DNA from: Sedimentitalea nanhaiensis DSM 24252
Lineage (GTDB): Bacteria > Pseudomonadota > Alphaproteobacteria > Rhodobacterales > Rhodobacteraceae
Assembly (NCBI RefSeq): GCF_000473225.1
Contig: NZ_KI421509.1
Coordinates: forward strand, 2,639,741 to 2,703,740
Length of the DNA stretch: 64,000 nt
Direction of reading: 5' to 3'
Shown here in pieces: positions 1 to 10,537 of the stretch. Both the position numbers and the translations under genes were made by a program. The notes below the pieces were generated by a model. That model searched no databases and was not told the DNA's origin. It saw only the letters and a program-made list of their open reading frames with translations. Within the stretch, counting starts at the first letter, position 1, and the number at the start of each line of letters is the position of its first letter.

Positions 1-29
1 GTTATGACATACACCTCCCTGTTGGACTT

Positions 30-56
30 GGCCGGGCAAATGCCCGGCCTTTTTTT
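30..56 (+). terminator. Rho-independent terminator of a gene upstream of the window
   Basis: An 8-bp GC-only stem (GGCCGGGC / GCCCGGCC, loop AAAT) is followed directly by seven T residues. This is a textbook intrinsic terminator reading rightward, so a plus-strand gene must end just before the window starts. Confidence 0.88.
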
Positions 57-439
57 GTCCAAGGTGATTTGACGGTTAATGTTCCGGCGCGCGCCTAGAG
101 ATTTCAGTGCTGTTTGGCCATTGTTGCACTTGTACACGGGCCGGATCCGAACCGTAGGAGCAGGCACCGATGGCGGGGGTTTGGCGCATAAGCGCGTGCA
201 GTGGGCATTTCTGGGGCCCGTCTCCGAAGTTTTTGTCCGCAGCGTGTGGATTTCGCTTCCTGGCGTTCCGATAGGGCAACACTGACGAAACCTCGGGCGG
301 GACAGCGGCCCTGGACCGGCGTCTGTGGCAAGTATGGACAGCCAGCGGATTTCCGAGCCAGAGAAGCGGGAATCGGCTCTGGCAAAGACGCGCGCGCATG
401 AATAGGGTCGGCGCATCGTCCCAAACCTTTGAGAATGCC
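57..439. other. Intergenic stretch without a recognised gene
   Basis: About 380 bases between the terminator and xthA. The short frames on both strands resemble no family I know. I looked for RNase P RNA, tmRNA, SRP RNA and tRNA signatures and saw none. A weak 7-bp inverted repeat (GCCAGAG / CTCTGGC, about 359-383) lies just before xthA. The length would allow a small RNA, but nothing in the sequence identifies one. Confidence 0.5.
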
Positions 440-1228
440 ATGACCTTTTCCCTTGCGACCTGGAACATCAATTCGGTTCGCTTGCGCGAACCCATCGTTC
501 TGAAGCTGCTGCAGGAACAGACACCCGACGTGCTGTGTTTGCAGGAGTGCAAGTCCCCGGTCGACAAGATTCCGACCGAAGGTTTTGCCGCGCTTGGCTA
601 TACCCACATGATTGCGCGTGGGCAAAAGGGATACAACGGCGTCGCGATCCTGTCGCGCATGCCTATAGAGGAGGTTGGGTCCGAGGATTTTGCCGCGCTG
701 GGACATGCCCGCCACATCGCTGGGCGGTTGGACAACGGGGTTACCATCCACAATTTTTACGTACCCGCAGGCGGCGATGTGCCGGACCGGCAAGTCAACG
801 AAAAATTTGGCCAGAAACTGGATTACCTGACCGAAATGCGCGACTGGTTTCGCGCTGAGCGTCCGCGGAAATCCATCCTTGTGGGCGACTTGAACATTGC
901 CCCGCGCGAAGACGATGTGTGGAACCACAAGCAACTTCTCAAGATCGTCAGCCATACCCCCACCGAAGTCGCGCATCTGGCCGAAACTCAGGATGCGGGC
1001 GGATGGGTTGACGTCACCCGGCAGGATATTCCCGACGGACCCCTGTTCAGCTGGTGGTCCTATCGTGCGCGGGACTGGTCTGCGGCGGATAAGGGACGGC
1101 GGTTGGACCATGTCTGGGCCACACCTGACATCAGTAACGCGGCGCATTCCAGCCGGGTCTTGCGCGATGCGCGCGGTTGGGAAAAGCCCAGCGATCACGC
1201 TCCGGTCTTTGCCTGCTTTGATCTCTAG
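440..1228 (+). CDS. xthA: Exodeoxyribonuclease III
   Basis: 262-residue AP endonuclease / 3'-5' exonuclease of the Mg-dependent endonuclease-exonuclease-phosphatase family, acting in base excision repair. Visible family motifs are the N-terminal TWNINSVR, LCLQECK (metal-binding Glu), YNGVAILSR, the VGDLNIAP motif and the C-terminal RRLDHVW and SDHAPVF (catalytic Asp-His). Length is normal for XthA. I start at 440 because the family begins with the FSLATWNIN strand; an in-frame ATG at 398 would add 14 unconserved residues. The thioredoxin-TPR gene follows after 80 bases on the same strand. Confidence 0.96.
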   Translation: MTFSLATWNINSVRLREPIVLKLLQEQTPDVLCLQECKSPVDKIPTEGFAALGYTHMIARGQKGYNGVAILSRMPIEEVGSEDFAALGHARHIAGRLDNGVTIHNFYVPAGGDVPDRQVNEKFGQKLDYLTEMRDWFRAERPRKSILVGDLNIAPREDDVWNHKQLLKIVSHTPTEVAHLAETQDAGGWVDVTRQDIPDGPLFSWWSYRARDWSAADKGRRLDHVWATPDISNAAHSSRVLRDARGWEKPSDHAPVFACFDL

Positions 1229-1308
1229 ATCGGGTTTTCTAAACTCTGCTCTTGGTTTCCGTCGCGTCTGCTTCCATATAGAGCGCCAAGCCGTAAGGAG
1301 ATGACTCG

Positions 1309-2223
1309 ATGATTGAACTGTCCACCGCAACCGCAGTTCCCGCAGACCTGATCAAGGACGCGACAGAGGCCACTTTCATGGCCGACGTTGTCGAGGCTTC
1401 CAACGAGATCCCGGTCATCGTGGATTTCTGGGCGCCGTGGTGCGGCCCGTGCAAGACGCTTGGCCCGATGCTTGAAAAAGCCGTCACGGCGGCCAAGGGC
1501 GCGGTCAGGATGGTCAAGGTCAACATCGACGAGGCACAGATGATCGCGGGTCAGTTGCAGATCCAGTCGATCCCCACGGTCTATGCCTTTTTAAAGGGCC
1601 AGCCGGTGGATGGGTTTCAGGGGGCGCTGCCTGAGTCCGAGATCAAGGCATTTGTAGATCGGGTCATTTCGGCGGCAGGCGGCGATGCACCCGGTGATAC
1701 GTTGAACGATGCCGTTGCGGCCGCCGAAGAGATGCTGAACGAAGGTGCCGCTGTGGACGCGGCTCAGACCTTTGCCGCCATTCTTGCCGAAGATCCGAAT
1801 CATGCCGGGGCCTATGGTGGCCTTGTGCGCTCTCATATTGCGATGGACGATCTGGACCAGGCGGAGGCGATCCTGAATGGTGCCCCCGCTGAAATCTTAA
1901 AAAGCGCAGAACTGGAAGCCGCGCATGCCCAGTTGGAGTTGGCCCGCCAGGCCGCCGATGCCGGTCCGGTGGCCGATCTGATTGCGGCGGTGGACGCTGA
2001 GCCGGACAATCATCAGACCCGGTTCGATCTGGCGCTGGCGCTGCATGCCAACGGACAGGTTCAAGAGGCCGTAGACCAGTTGCTGGATATATTCCGCCGC
2101 GACCGAGAGTGGAACGAGGGCGCGGCAAAGACGCAACTGTTTACCATTTTCGACGCGCTCAAGCCCAATGACCCGGTGGTTCTGAATGGTCGGCGCAAGC
2201 TGAGTTCGATGATATTTGCCTAG
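1309..2223 (+). CDS. Thioredoxin-domain TPR protein (CnoX/YbbN-type co-chaperedoxin)
   Basis: 304 residues. Residues about 20-125 are a thioredoxin fold with an intact WCGPC redox motif preceded by VDFWAP; residues about 135-300 are Ala-rich helical repeats typical of the C-terminal TPR half of YbbN/CnoX proteins. Family members hold unfolded or oxidised clients and hand them to chaperones; many lack a full CxxC, but this one keeps it and is probably redox active. The start has a good upstream AAGGAG. It precedes a LON-domain protein and a Trm112 protein, so a protein-quality-control role fits. Confidence 0.9.
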   Translation: MIELSTATAVPADLIKDATEATFMADVVEASNEIPVIVDFWAPWCGPCKTLGPMLEKAVTAAKGAVRMVKVNIDEAQMIAGQLQIQSIPTVYAFLKGQPVDGFQGALPESEIKAFVDRVISAAGGDAPGDTLNDAVAAAEEMLNEGAAVDAAQTFAAILAEDPNHAGAYGGLVRSHIAMDDLDQAEAILNGAPAEILKSAELEAAHAQLELARQAADAGPVADLIAAVDAEPDNHQTRFDLALALHANGQVQEAVDQLLDIFRRDREWNEGAAKTQLFTIFDALKPNDPVVLNGRRKLSSMIFA

Positions 2224-2250
2224 CCGACAATCAAGGCTAGGTTTGTTTGC

Positions 2251-2892
2251 ATGATGCATACTCCAGACCTGCCGGATACGATCTCGGTATTTCCGCTTCC
2301 GTCGGCATTGTTGCTGCCCCGATCACGGTTGCCCCTCCATATTTTTGAGCCACGTTATCTGCAGATGTTCGAAGATGCGCTGAAAACCTCGCAGCGGCTG
2401 ATCGGCATGGTGCAGCCAGATCCGATGCTGGGCCGCGAGGACCGGCTGCACAGCATTGGCTGCGCGGGCCGGATCACCCAGTTCTCCGAGACCGAAGACG
2501 GTCGCTATATGATTACCCTGTGCGGTATCTCGCGATTTCGCATCCTGAACGAGAGCGAGGGATTCCAGCCCTATCGCCGCTGCGATGTCAGCTGGGACGG
2601 CTTTGGCCGCGACCTTGGGCGAACGGAAACCGACCCCCGCTTTGACCGTCGGGCTTTCATGAATCTGCTGGACCGCTATTTTTCGGCGCAACACTTGTCT
2701 ACCGACTGGGACTCGATCAAGGATGCAGAGGACGAATTATTGATCAATTCGCTGTCCATGCTTCTGGACTTTGGCCTCGAAGACAAACAGGCTCTGCTGG
2801 AAGCGCCCTGCCTTACAACGCGACGCGAGACACTTGTGACGCTGATCGAATACGGCCTGCGCGGCGGCAAAAACGAGGATACCCTGCAATGA
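2251..2892 (+). CDS. LON substrate-binding-domain protein
   Basis: 213 residues, essentially a stand-alone LON N-terminal (PUA-like) domain: it opens with [20 protein letters not shown] and IFEPRY, the usual start of this domain, and has no AAA+ or protease part. The family is widespread in alphaproteobacteria and poorly defined biochemically; substrate recognition in proteolysis is the usual guess. It is 27 bases after the thioredoxin-TPR gene and overlaps the Trm112 gene by four bases (ATGA), so the three are very likely co-transcribed. Confidence 0.9.
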   Translation: MMHTPDLPDTISVFPLPSALLLPRSRLPLHIFEPRYLQMFEDALKTSQRLIGMVQPDPMLGREDRLHSIGCAGRITQFSETEDGRYMITLCGISRFRILNESEGFQPYRRCDVSWDGFGRDLGRTETDPRFDRRAFMNLLDRYFSAQHLSTDWDSIKDAEDELLINSLSMLLDFGLEDKQALLEAPCLTTRRETLVTLIEYGLRGGKNEDTLQ

Positions 2893-3074
2893 TGGATGCC
2901 CGACCGGATTTCGACCGACGCATGCTCGAAGCGTTGATCTGTCCCCAGACTCAAACCACGCTCAGCTATGATGCCGAGCGCAAGGAGCTGGTATCCAAGG
3001 CCGCCGGGCTGGCTTTTCCGATCCGCAACGGTATTCCGGTGATGCTGATCGACGAAGCGCGCGCGCTCGACTGA
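2889..3074 (+). CDS. Trm112 family protein
   Basis: 61-residue zinc-ribbon-like protein of the Trm112/YcaR family. It shows the typical pattern [17 protein letters not shown] followed by a helix and the [17 protein letters not shown]-terminus. Bacterial members are small and often keep only part of the zinc site; here just one Cys is visible. In eukaryotes Trm112 activates methyltransferases; the bacterial role is not settled. The ATG overlaps the preceding stop (ATGA), which implies translational coupling. Confidence 0.9.
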   Translation: MMDARPDFDRRMLEALICPQTQTTLSYDAERKELVSKAAGLAFPIRNGIPVMLIDEARALD

Positions 3075-3081
3075 TCCTGCC

Positions 3082-4308
3082 TCAGATCGCTTTGCCCTGC
3101 AGCAGTCGCGGCAGATCGCCCGTCAATCCTGCGGCCTCGCGAATAAAGCTGCGGCGCAGTCCCGGCATCGCATTCACGAGCCCCAAGCCCAGGTCCCGGC
3201 CCAGGCGCAACAAAGGGTTATCATTGGAAAACAGCCGGTTGAACGTATCCGTCGCCAACGCCAGCGTGGCCGTGTCAAAACGCCGCCATTGTTGATACTG
3301 CCGCAAGGCTGTCTGTGCGCCGATGTCTTCGCCACGGCGCGCGGCCAGCGTCACGGTTTCGGCCAGAGCGGCAACATCGCGCAATCCGGCATTCAGCCCT
3401 TGCCCGGCAATCGGGTGAACGCCATGTGCCGCATCCCCGACCAGCGCAAGGCGCTCGGCTATGAAACTGTTGGCGATGGTCAGATTCAACGGATAGGTGA
3501 ATCGTCGGCCCGCCAGTTCCAGCTCGCCAAGGAAATCGCCGAATCGCGGGCGCAGCTCCGCCATGTATCCGGCATCGTCCAATGTGTTGATCCACAACGC
3601 AGTTTCGGTACGTTCGCTCCAGACAATTGAACTGCGATTGCCGGTCAGCGGCAAGATCGCCAGCGGACCGGGTGGCATAAAGAACTGATGCGCGATGCCA
3701 TGATGCGGCTTTTCATGCGCGATGGCACAAACCAGAGCGGTCTGGCCATAATCCCATCCGGTGCGTTTGATCCCGGCGCGGCGGGCGGTGCCACTGTTGC
3801 GCCCGTCCGATCCCACCAGCAAACGACCGCTTATCGTCTTGCCGTCATCCAAGGTCACCATTGCGCCCGTTGGGCCGACCGATTGATCGACCACGGTCTT
3901 GCCGTTGATCTGGGTGATCAGAGGCGCGGCCTGCATCGCGTCCAGAAAGGCGGGGCGCAAATGGCGGTCTTCGACCATGTATCCCATCGGGCCTTCTTCG
4001 ATCTCGGCATGATCGAAATGCAGAAACAGCGGTGAGGACCCGCTGCCCGCATGTCCGTCGGTCACGGTGATTTCCAGCATTGGCTGGGCCTTGTCGGCAA
4101 CCAGCGGCCAAACGTCGATCGCCGACAACAGGCGTTGCGACGTCAGGGCCAGCGCATAGCCGCGTCCGTCAAAATCTGCATCCTTGCGCGTCGCAGCGGG
4201 CAGCGTGTCGATGACGGTGACGCGCTGGCCGGTTTGTGCCAGCGCCAGCGCCAGGGCCGGGCCATTCAGCCCGCCGCCCACGATGATAATATCGGAATCC
4301 GGTGTCAT
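3082..4308 (-). CDS. FAD-dependent hydroxylase, UbiH/UbiF/Coq6 family
   Basis: 408-residue flavoprotein monooxygenase of ubiquinone biosynthesis. The N-terminal dinucleotide motif IIIVGGGLNGPALALALA is at residues about 7-24; the GD motif LLVGSDGRNS lies mid-protein; the C-terminal signature GDAAHGVHPIAGQGLN contacts FAD. Which ring position it hydroxylates cannot be read from the sequence. I start at 4308 because the frame remains open far upstream but the Rossmann motif begins just after this ATG. It is convergent with the Trm112 gene (7-base gap). Confidence 0.9.
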   Translation of the reverse strand: MTPDSDIIIVGGGLNGPALALALAQTGQRVTVIDTLPAATRKDADFDGRGYALALTSQRLLSAIDVWPLVADKAQPMLEITVTDGHAGSGSSPLFLHFDHAEIEEGPMGYMVEDRHLRPAFLDAMQAAPLITQINGKTVVDQSVGPTGAMVTLDDGKTISGRLLVGSDGRNSGTARRAGIKRTGWDYGQTALVCAIAHEKPHHGIAHQFFMPPGPLAILPLTGNRSSIVWSERTETALWINTLDDAGYMAELRPRFGDFLGELELAGRRFTYPLNLTIANSFIAERLALVGDAAHGVHPIAGQGLNAGLRDVAALAETVTLAARRGEDIGAQTALRQYQQWRRFDTATLALATDTFNRLFSNDNPLLRLGRDLGLGLVNAMPGLRRSFIREAAGLTGDLPRLLQGKAI

Positions 4309-4392
4309 GACACGCAATATGGTCGGCTTGGCGGGATTGTCCATGCGCGGTGCTGTCGCTAGGGTCTGGCCATTCCAGAAACGGAGAGCAGG

Positions 4393-5721
4393 ATGCAGGA
4401 CTGGTTGAAAACGAGCGCGGCGGATCTGGGGCGCGGGATTGCCGCGGGCGAAATCGACCCGGTCGAACTGACCCGGACCTATCTGGCGGCGATTGAGTCC
4501 CACCCTCTGCGCGACCGAATCTATGCCCGGGTCACCCAGGACCGCGCCTTGGCCGAGGCCGAAGCCGCCCGCCACCGCGCACAGGTCGGGCGGCGGTTGT
4601 CCCCACTGGACGGCGTGCCAATCAGTTGGAAGGATCTGGTCGATTCCGCCGACGTGCAAACCGAAGCCGGTTCCGCCCTGTTGAAAGACCGGGTGCCTGC
4701 GGACGATGCGCTGGTGCTGCGCAATGCCACCGGCATGGGCACCGTCTGTCTGGGCAAGACCCACATGAGCGAGCTGGCCTTTTCCGGTTTGGGTTTGAAC
4801 CCGATCACCGCGACCCCGCCCTGTGTCAACGATACTCATGCGGTGCCGGGCGGATCGTCTTCGGGGGCTGCGACTTCGGTCGCATTTGACCTCGCGGCGT
4901 GCGGCATCGGGTCGGATACCGGCGGATCGGTCCGGATCCCGGCGGCCTGGAATGACCTGGTGGGGCTAAAAACCACCTCGGGGCGGATCAGCCTGGAAGG
5001 TGTGGTGCCGCTGTGTCTGGAATTTGACACCATTGGCCCGCTGACCCGCACGGTAGAGGATGCGGCGCTGATGCTGGCGGCGCTTGAGGGCGGACAGCCT
5101 GTCGATCTGCGCGGCGCATCGCTGCAAGGCCGCCGGCTTGCGGTGCTGCAGACCGCCGCGTTGCAGGATGTCCGGCCGGAACCGCGCGCGGCATTTGACC
5201 GGGCGGTGGACAGGCTGGCCGATGCCGGGGCCATCATCGCGCCCATCGAGGTGCCCGAGTTGGACGAGGCAATGCCCCTGAGCGGGGTGCTCTACACCGC
5301 CGAAGCCTATGGGCTGTGGCGCGATGTGATCGAGGCCAACCCGCAGCTGATGTACGAACCCATTCTGGAACGGTTTCGCGCCGGGGCGCAGTTCTCGGGG
5401 CCGGATTATGTTGCCGCGTGGGCGAAACTGCGGTCGGTGCGCATGGCGTGGGATCAGGCGACTGCACGATATGACGCGGTGCTGTGCCCGACAGCGCCGA
5501 ACCTGCCGCCCAATGTTCAGCGGCTGCACGAGGATCGCGAGTATTACGTGACCGAGAACCTGCTGACCCTGCGCAACACCCGCATCGGCAACCTGATGGG
5601 GCTTTGTTCCCTGACGCTTCCGACCGGGACGCCCAGTTGCGGCATTTCCCTGATGGGCGCACCGGACGGCGAAGAGGCGTTGTTGCGCCTTGGGGCCGCA
5701 GCGGAACGAGCGTTGGCCTGA
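4393..5721 (+). CDS. Amidase (amidase-signature family)
   Basis: 442 residues with the complete Ser-cisSer-Lys machinery: the lysine in SWKDLVDSAD, the glycine/serine stretch GGSSSGAATSVAFD and the nucleophile region GSDTGGSVRIPAAW. It hydrolyses an amide bond, but amidase-signature enzymes vary too widely in substrate to name one. It is not GatA by context: there is no gatB or gatC, and it stands alone, divergent from the UbiH-type gene with 84 bases between them. Confidence 0.88.
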   Translation: MQDWLKTSAADLGRGIAAGEIDPVELTRTYLAAIESHPLRDRIYARVTQDRALAEAEAARHRAQVGRRLSPLDGVPISWKDLVDSADVQTEAGSALLKDRVPADDALVLRNATGMGTVCLGKTHMSELAFSGLGLNPITATPPCVNDTHAVPGGSSSGAATSVAFDLAACGIGSDTGGSVRIPAAWNDLVGLKTTSGRISLEGVVPLCLEFDTIGPLTRTVEDAALMLAALEGGQPVDLRGASLQGRRLAVLQTAALQDVRPEPRAAFDRAVDRLADAGAIIAPIEVPELDEAMPLSGVLYTAEAYGLWRDVIEANPQLMYEPILERFRAGAQFSGPDYVAAWAKLRSVRMAWDQATARYDAVLCPTAPNLPPNVQRLHEDREYYVTENLLTLRNTRIGNLMGLCSLTLPTGTPSCGISLMGAPDGEEALLRLGAAAERALA

Positions 5722-5827
5722 AAGACACAACTTGCTCCGCTTGGTCCTGTTTCTCTGGACGGGACAGGGGCTCCTCTGTAACCTGTTGCCTAACGGGGCA
5801 AAAATGATCCCGACTTGAGGCTGCAGT

Positions 5828-7009
5828 ATGATTTTACCCGATCGGTTCTTGAACCTGCCGGAATATGCTTTTCCGCGTCTGCGTGGGTTGCTGGATGTGC
5901 ACGCGCCCGGCGGCGACGTGGTTCACATGACCATTGGCGAGCCGAAACATGCGTTTCCGGCCTGGGTCACGGACGTGATCGTAAAGAACGCGGCAGGGTT
6001 CAATTCCTATCCGCAGAATGATGGCACCGACGAATTGCGCAGTGCGATAGCCGATTGGGTCCAGCGTCGGTACGACGTTTCGCTGGATGCAGGCACACAG
6101 GTCATGGCGCTGAACGGAACGCGTGAAGGGCTGTACAATGCTGCAATGGCCCTGTGCCCCGAAGAGAAGGACGGCCAGAAACCCGCCATCCTGACGCCAA
6201 ATCCGTTCTATCAGGTCTATATGGTCGCGGCGCTTTCGGTTGGAGCCGAACCGGTGTTTGTTTCCGCCACAGCCGCCACAGGACATTTGCCGGATTTTGC
6301 GTCGGTCGGGGCAGAGGTGCTGAACCGCACCGCTATTGTCTATGTCTGCTCGCCCGCCAATCCGCAGGGCGCGGTGGCCACGCGCGACTATTGGGCCGAT
6401 CTGATTGCGCTGGCCGAACACTATGATTTCCGCATTTTCGCGGACGAGTGTTATTCGGAAATCTACCGCGATACTCCGCCCGTTGGCGCGTTGCAGGTGG
6501 CCCGTGACGTCGGGGCCGATCCGGAGCGGGTGACGATCTTTCATTCGCTGTCCAAACGATCGAACCTGCCGGGGCTGCGGTCGGGTTTTGTGGCGGGTGG
6601 ACCCGAGACGATCCGACAGATCAAGCAATTGCGCAACTATGCGGGCGCACCTCTGCCGGGACCGTTGCAGGCCGCCGCCGCCGCAGTCTGGGCGGACGAG
6701 GCGCATGTCGTCGAGAACCGGACGCTGTATCGTGAGAAATATGCGGTTGCGGACCAGGTGATGGGGGCAGTGCAGGGCTATCAGCCGCCCGAAGCGGGTT
6801 TCTTTTTGTGGCTGCCTGTCGAGGATGGCACGGCTGCGGCGTTGAAATTGTGGCAAGAGACCGGGGTGCGGGTATTGCCGGGTGCCTATCTGGCGCAGGG
6901 CGGACCGGGTCAAAACCCCGGAGAAGGATATATCAGGGTCGCGATGGTGGCCCCAAAAACAGAAATGCAGGACGGGCTGACAAGGCTGCGCGACTGCTTG
7001 TACAGGTAG
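5828..7009 (+). CDS. Class I/II pyridoxal-phosphate aminotransferase
   Basis: 393-residue fold-type I aminotransferase. It has the N-terminal MTIGEPKH motif, the aspartate in [12 protein letters not shown], the PLP lysine in [16 protein letters not shown] and the arginine in GYIRVAMV. The fold and motifs resemble N-succinyldiaminopimelate aminotransferase (DapC-like) proteins of alphaproteobacteria, but substrate is not proven by sequence. ftsK starts 13 bases after the stop, so the two may share a transcript. Confidence 0.87.
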   Translation: MILPDRFLNLPEYAFPRLRGLLDVHAPGGDVVHMTIGEPKHAFPAWVTDVIVKNAAGFNSYPQNDGTDELRSAIADWVQRRYDVSLDAGTQVMALNGTREGLYNAAMALCPEEKDGQKPAILTPNPFYQVYMVAALSVGAEPVFVSATAATGHLPDFASVGAEVLNRTAIVYVCSPANPQGAVATRDYWADLIALAEHYDFRIFADECYSEIYRDTPPVGALQVARDVGADPERVTIFHSLSKRSNLPGLRSGFVAGGPETIRQIKQLRNYAGAPLPGPLQAAAAAVWADEAHVVENRTLYREKYAVADQVMGAVQGYQPPEAGFFLWLPVEDGTAAALKLWQETGVRVLPGAYLAQGGPGQNPGEGYIRVAMVAPKTEMQDGLTRLRDCLYR

Positions 7010-7022
7010 ACCGAGGGTAGGC

Positions 7023-9878
7023 ATGGCATATCATTCACGCAGCCGCGATCCGTTGCTCGACAGCAACATGCAGGCGGCCATCGAGAAACGCGGCAAGGAA
7101 TTGATCGGCATCGTACTGATCTGTCTGGGTCTGGCGGCTGCAGCGATGATTGCGTCCTATACACCGGACGATCCCAACTGGATGGTATCGACGGACGCCC
7201 CGGTGCAGAACTGGATGGGGCGCATCGGTGCCTCGGTCGCGGCGCCGCTGTTCATGATCGTCGGCTGGGGCAGCTGGGGCATCGCTCTGGTTTGCCTGGT
7301 CTGGGGCGTGCGTTTTGCTTTTCATCGCGGCGAAGAGCGCGCCGTCGGGCGGCTGATCTTTGCCCCGATCGCCATTGCCGTCGCGTCGATCTATGCCGCG
7401 ACGCTGGTTCCGGATGCCACATGGCGCGCGACCCACAGCTTTGGGCTGGGCGGGTTGTTTGGCGACACCGTGATGGGCGCGCTGCTGACGTTGCTGCCCA
7501 TTGGCTCGCATCTGGCGCTAAAGCTGCTGTCGCTGTTAACGGCGGTGGGCATGGTGGTTTTGGCAGCGTTTGTTCTTGGGTTTACCCGGGCCGACATCGG
7601 GCGCGGCATCCGCGCAACGCTGATCGGGTTGGTCATGGCTTACGGCGCGCTGGCGACGCTGCTGGGCCGAGGCGCTAGTACAGTGATGGAACGGGCGCGC
7701 GACAAGCATGCGCAATTGCAGGAACGCCGCGATGAGGCCCGTCAGGTCCGCGCCGAGGCGGCAATGGCGTATCAGGCGACAAACGATGCGCTGGCCGTAT
7801 CGGCACCTGCTGATTTCGCGCAGTCTGAAATCGGTGAGCAGATTGAAGACACCGGGGAACGCAGTGGGTTCCTGTCCCGGATGCCATCGTTGATCCGCCG
7901 CCCCGAAGCGATGCCGCAGGCGGAGCTGGTCGATCCTGAAGAGATCGAAGGGTATGACGACATGCCCGGAGACGACCGCATTCGCGCCCGGATCGCCGAC
8001 GCAGTGCGGGCCCGTATTCGCCCGGACGAGCCCAAGGAAGACCCCAGCCGACCGTTGACGCGGGGCAGGGGGCGTGGCCCGGATCCGCTGGTGCTGGATA
8101 CCGCCGGGTTGCGGCCAGAACCGCCGTTGACCTCTGCCCATGTCGCACCCGAGGGCCCGCCGGTCATGATGGAATTTCAGAGTGAGGTTCTGGAAGAGCA
8201 TGAAGCTGACGATACACTGCCCCTGGTCGAACCAAAGCCCGCCGCGCCGATTATCCCGGCGCTGGAACCACGCAAGGTTGTAAAAAACCTGCCCCGCAAG
8301 GCCGTGGCCCCGTCTCGGCGTGCCGAGGCCGAGGCACAGCCGGCGCTGGCTTTCGAAGAGGAAGATTCGGCATTCGAGCTGCCGCCGCTGAATCTGCTGA
8401 CGAACCCGTCTTCGATTCAAAGGCTTGTGCTGAGTGATGAGGCTCTGGAAGAGAATGCAAGGATGCTGGAAAGCGTGCTGGACGACTATGGCGTCAAGGG
8501 CGAAATCGTCAGCGTGCGTCCGGGTCCGGTTGTTACCATGTATGAACTGGAGCCTGCGCCGGGTTTGAAGGCGTCGCGCGTGATCGGCCTGGCGGACGAT
8601 ATCGCCCGCTCAATGATGGCGCTGTCGGCACGGGTTTCGACAGTGCCGGGCCGGTCGGTCATCGGCATCGAACTGCCCAACGAGAGTCGCGAAAAGGTGG
8701 TTCTGCGCGAGATCCTGGCCAGCCGGGATTTCGGAGACAGCACCATGAGTCTGCCGCTGGCCCTGGGCAAGGATATCGGTGGCGACAGCATGGTCGCCAA
8801 CCTGGCCAAGATGCCCCACTTGTTGATTGCCGGGACCACGGGGTCGGGTAAATCGGTCGCGATCAATACAATGATCCTGAGCTTGCTGTACAAGCTGACC
8901 CCCGAGGAATGCCGCCTGATCATGATCGACCCGAAGATGCTGGAACTGTCTGTCTATGATGGCATCCCGCATCTGCTGTCGCCGGTTGTGACCGACCCGA
9001 AAAAGGCGGTTGTTGCGCTGAAGTGGACCGTGGGCGAAATGGAAGACCGTTATCGCAAGATGTCCAAGATGGGGGTGCGCAACATCGAAGGCTACAATGG
9101 CCGTGTTCGCGAGGCGCTCGCCAAGGGCGAGATGTTCAGCCGCACGGTGCAGACCGGGTTCGACGACGAAACCGGAGATCCGGTGTTCGAAACCGAAGAA
9201 TTCGCGCCCGAAGCTATGCCCTTTATCGTGGTCATTGTCGACGAGATGGCCGACCTGATGATGGTCGCGGGAAAAGAAATCGAAGCCTGCATCCAGCGGC
9301 TGGCGCAGATGGCGCGGGCCAGCGGTATCCATCTGATCATGGCCACCCAGCGCCCGTCGGTCGACGTGATCACCGGCACGATCAAGGCCAATTTTCCAAC
9401 CCGGATTTCGTTCCAGGTGACATCGAAAATCGACAGCCGCACAATTCTGGGAGAAATGGGTGCCGAGCAACTGCTGGGGATGGGCGATATGCTGTATATG
9501 GCCGGGGGAGCCAAGATCACCCGCTGTCATGGCCCGTTTGTCTCGGATGAGGAAGTCGAAGAAGTCGTCAATCACCTCAAGGGATTTGGCCCGCCCGCAT
9601 ATATGAGCGGCGTGGTCGAAGGTCCGGATGAGGAGAAGGAAAGCAACATCGATCTGGTTCTGGGTCTGGGCGGAAACACCACTGGCGAGGACGCGTTGTA
9701 TGACCAGGCGGTTCAGGTGGTGATCCAGGATCGAAAGTGCTCGACCAGCTATATTCAGCGCAAACTGGCCATTGGCTACAACAAGGCCGCCCGTCTGGTC
9801 GAGCAGATGGAGGACGAAGGGCTGGTTTCGCCGGCCAATCACGTAGGCAAACGTGAAATTCTTGTGCCGGAACAGTAA
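7023..9878 (+). CDS. ftsK: DNA translocase FtsK
   Basis: 951 residues. The N-terminal 200 residues contain about four hydrophobic membrane segments anchoring it at the septum. A charged, Pro-rich linker follows (about 215-450). The motor has Walker [15 protein letters not shown], Walker [14 protein letters not shown] and the [13 protein letters not shown] motif. The last 65 residues form the winged-helix gamma domain ([20 protein letters not shown]) that reads KOPS sites. It couples chromosome dimer resolution to division. lolA follows after a short gap. Confidence 0.97.
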   Translation: MAYHSRSRDPLLDSNMQAAIEKRGKELIGIVLICLGLAAAAMIASYTPDDPNWMVSTDAPVQNWMGRIGASVAAPLFMIVGWGSWGIALVCLVWGVRFAFHRGEERAVGRLIFAPIAIAVASIYAATLVPDATWRATHSFGLGGLFGDTVMGALLTLLPIGSHLALKLLSLLTAVGMVVLAAFVLGFTRADIGRGIRATLIGLVMAYGALATLLGRGASTVMERARDKHAQLQERRDEARQVRAEAAMAYQATNDALAVSAPADFAQSEIGEQIEDTGERSGFLSRMPSLIRRPEAMPQAELVDPEEIEGYDDMPGDDRIRARIADAVRARIRPDEPKEDPSRPLTRGRGRGPDPLVLDTAGLRPEPPLTSAHVAPEGPPVMMEFQSEVLEEHEADDTLPLVEPKPAAPIIPALEPRKVVKNLPRKAVAPSRRAEAEAQPALAFEEEDSAFELPPLNLLTNPSSIQRLVLSDEALEENARMLESVLDDYGVKGEIVSVRPGPVVTMYELEPAPGLKASRVIGLADDIARSMMALSARVSTVPGRSVIGIELPNESREKVVLREILASRDFGDSTMSLPLALGKDIGGDSMVANLAKMPHLLIAGTTGSGKSVAINTMILSLLYKLTPEECRLIMIDPKMLELSVYDGIPHLLSPVVTDPKKAVVALKWTVGEMEDRYRKMSKMGVRNIEGYNGRVREALAKGEMFSRTVQTGFDDETGDPVFETEEFAPEAMPFIVVIVDEMADLMMVAGKEIEACIQRLAQMARASGIHLIMATQRPSVDVITGTIKANFPTRISFQVTSKIDSRTILGEMGAEQLLGMGDMLYMAGGAKITRCHGPFVSDEEVEEVVNHLKGFGPPAYMSGVVEGPDEEKESNIDLVLGLGGNTTGEDALYDQAVQVVIQDRKCSTSYIQRKLAIGYNKAARLVEQMEDEGLVSPANHVGKREILVPEQ

Positions 9879-9922
9879 CGGGCGTGACTTCACATTGCCG
9901 CGCAAACGCCTATGTACCCAGT

Positions 9923-10525
9923 ATGAGACCTTTTATCTGTGCCCTAGCGCTAAGTCTGGCCGCCACTGCCTCGTGGGCGGGCGGCAAACTGTCACTGCCT
10001 GAAATCTCGTCCTATCTGAACGGACTGAGCACGGTGGTGGCGCCGTTCACCCAATATAACGACGACGGATCGCGTTCGACAGGAACAGTGTATCTGCACC
10101 GCCCCGGGCGGATGCGGTTCGAATACGACCCGCCCGATGCGGCAACCGTGGTGGCAGGGGCCGGTGCGGTGGTGATCCACGATCCGAAGTCCAACCAGCC
10201 GCCGGAAAGCTATCCGCTCAAGCGCACGCCCCTGTCGCTGATTCTGGATCGCAATGTGAACCTGAGTCGCGCCAACATGGTGGTTGGCCACAGCTTTGAC
10301 GGAACATCGACCGTTGTAAGCGCCCAGGATCCCGAGAATCCGGAATATGGCCGTATAGATCTGTTGTTCGGCGGTGATCCGATCGAGCTGCGAAAGTGGG
10401 TGATCCACGATAACGGCGGCGGGCAGACCACTGTGGTTCTGGGTGCCTTGGACAAGGGCGGGCGGCTGAGCAGCAACCTGTTCAGCCATCAGGGCGGTGG
10501 AAGCGGGCGCGGAACCAACCGCTAG
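9923..10525 (+). CDS. lolA: Outer-membrane lipoprotein carrier protein LolA
   Basis: 200 residues with a Sec signal peptide (MRPFICALALSLAATASWAG) and the LolA core: ISSYLNGLSTVVAPFTQYN, the GTVYLHRPGRMRFEYDPP strand and the late RIDLLFGGDPIELRKWVI segment. It ferries lipoproteins across the periplasm. I start at 9923 because the signal peptide begins there; an upstream ATG at 9884 would add 13 polar residues. ftsK-lolA adjacency is common in Rhodobacteraceae. Confidence 0.93.
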   Translation: MRPFICALALSLAATASWAGGKLSLPEISSYLNGLSTVVAPFTQYNDDGSRSTGTVYLHRPGRMRFEYDPPDAATVVAGAGAVVIHDPKSNQPPESYPLKRTPLSLILDRNVNLSRANMVVGHSFDGTSTVVSAQDPENPEYGRIDLLFGGDPIELRKWVIHDNGGGQTTVVLGALDKGGRLSSNLFSHQGGGSGRGTNR

Positions 10526-10537
10526 GGCATTGCTGCA

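Noticed and set aside
57-439. RNase P RNA, tmRNA, SRP RNA or 6S RNA
   Set aside because: None of the conserved core strings of the first three is present, and no long rod with a central bubble could be drawn for 6S.
104-1330. Long leftward open frame across xthA
   Set aside because: It mirrors the xthA gene on the other strand, lacks any family motif and results from GC-rich codon bias.
5722-5827. Hairpin-like CCTGT...ACAGG between the amidase and aminotransferase genes
   Set aside because: The stem is short with no T-run, too weak to call a terminator.
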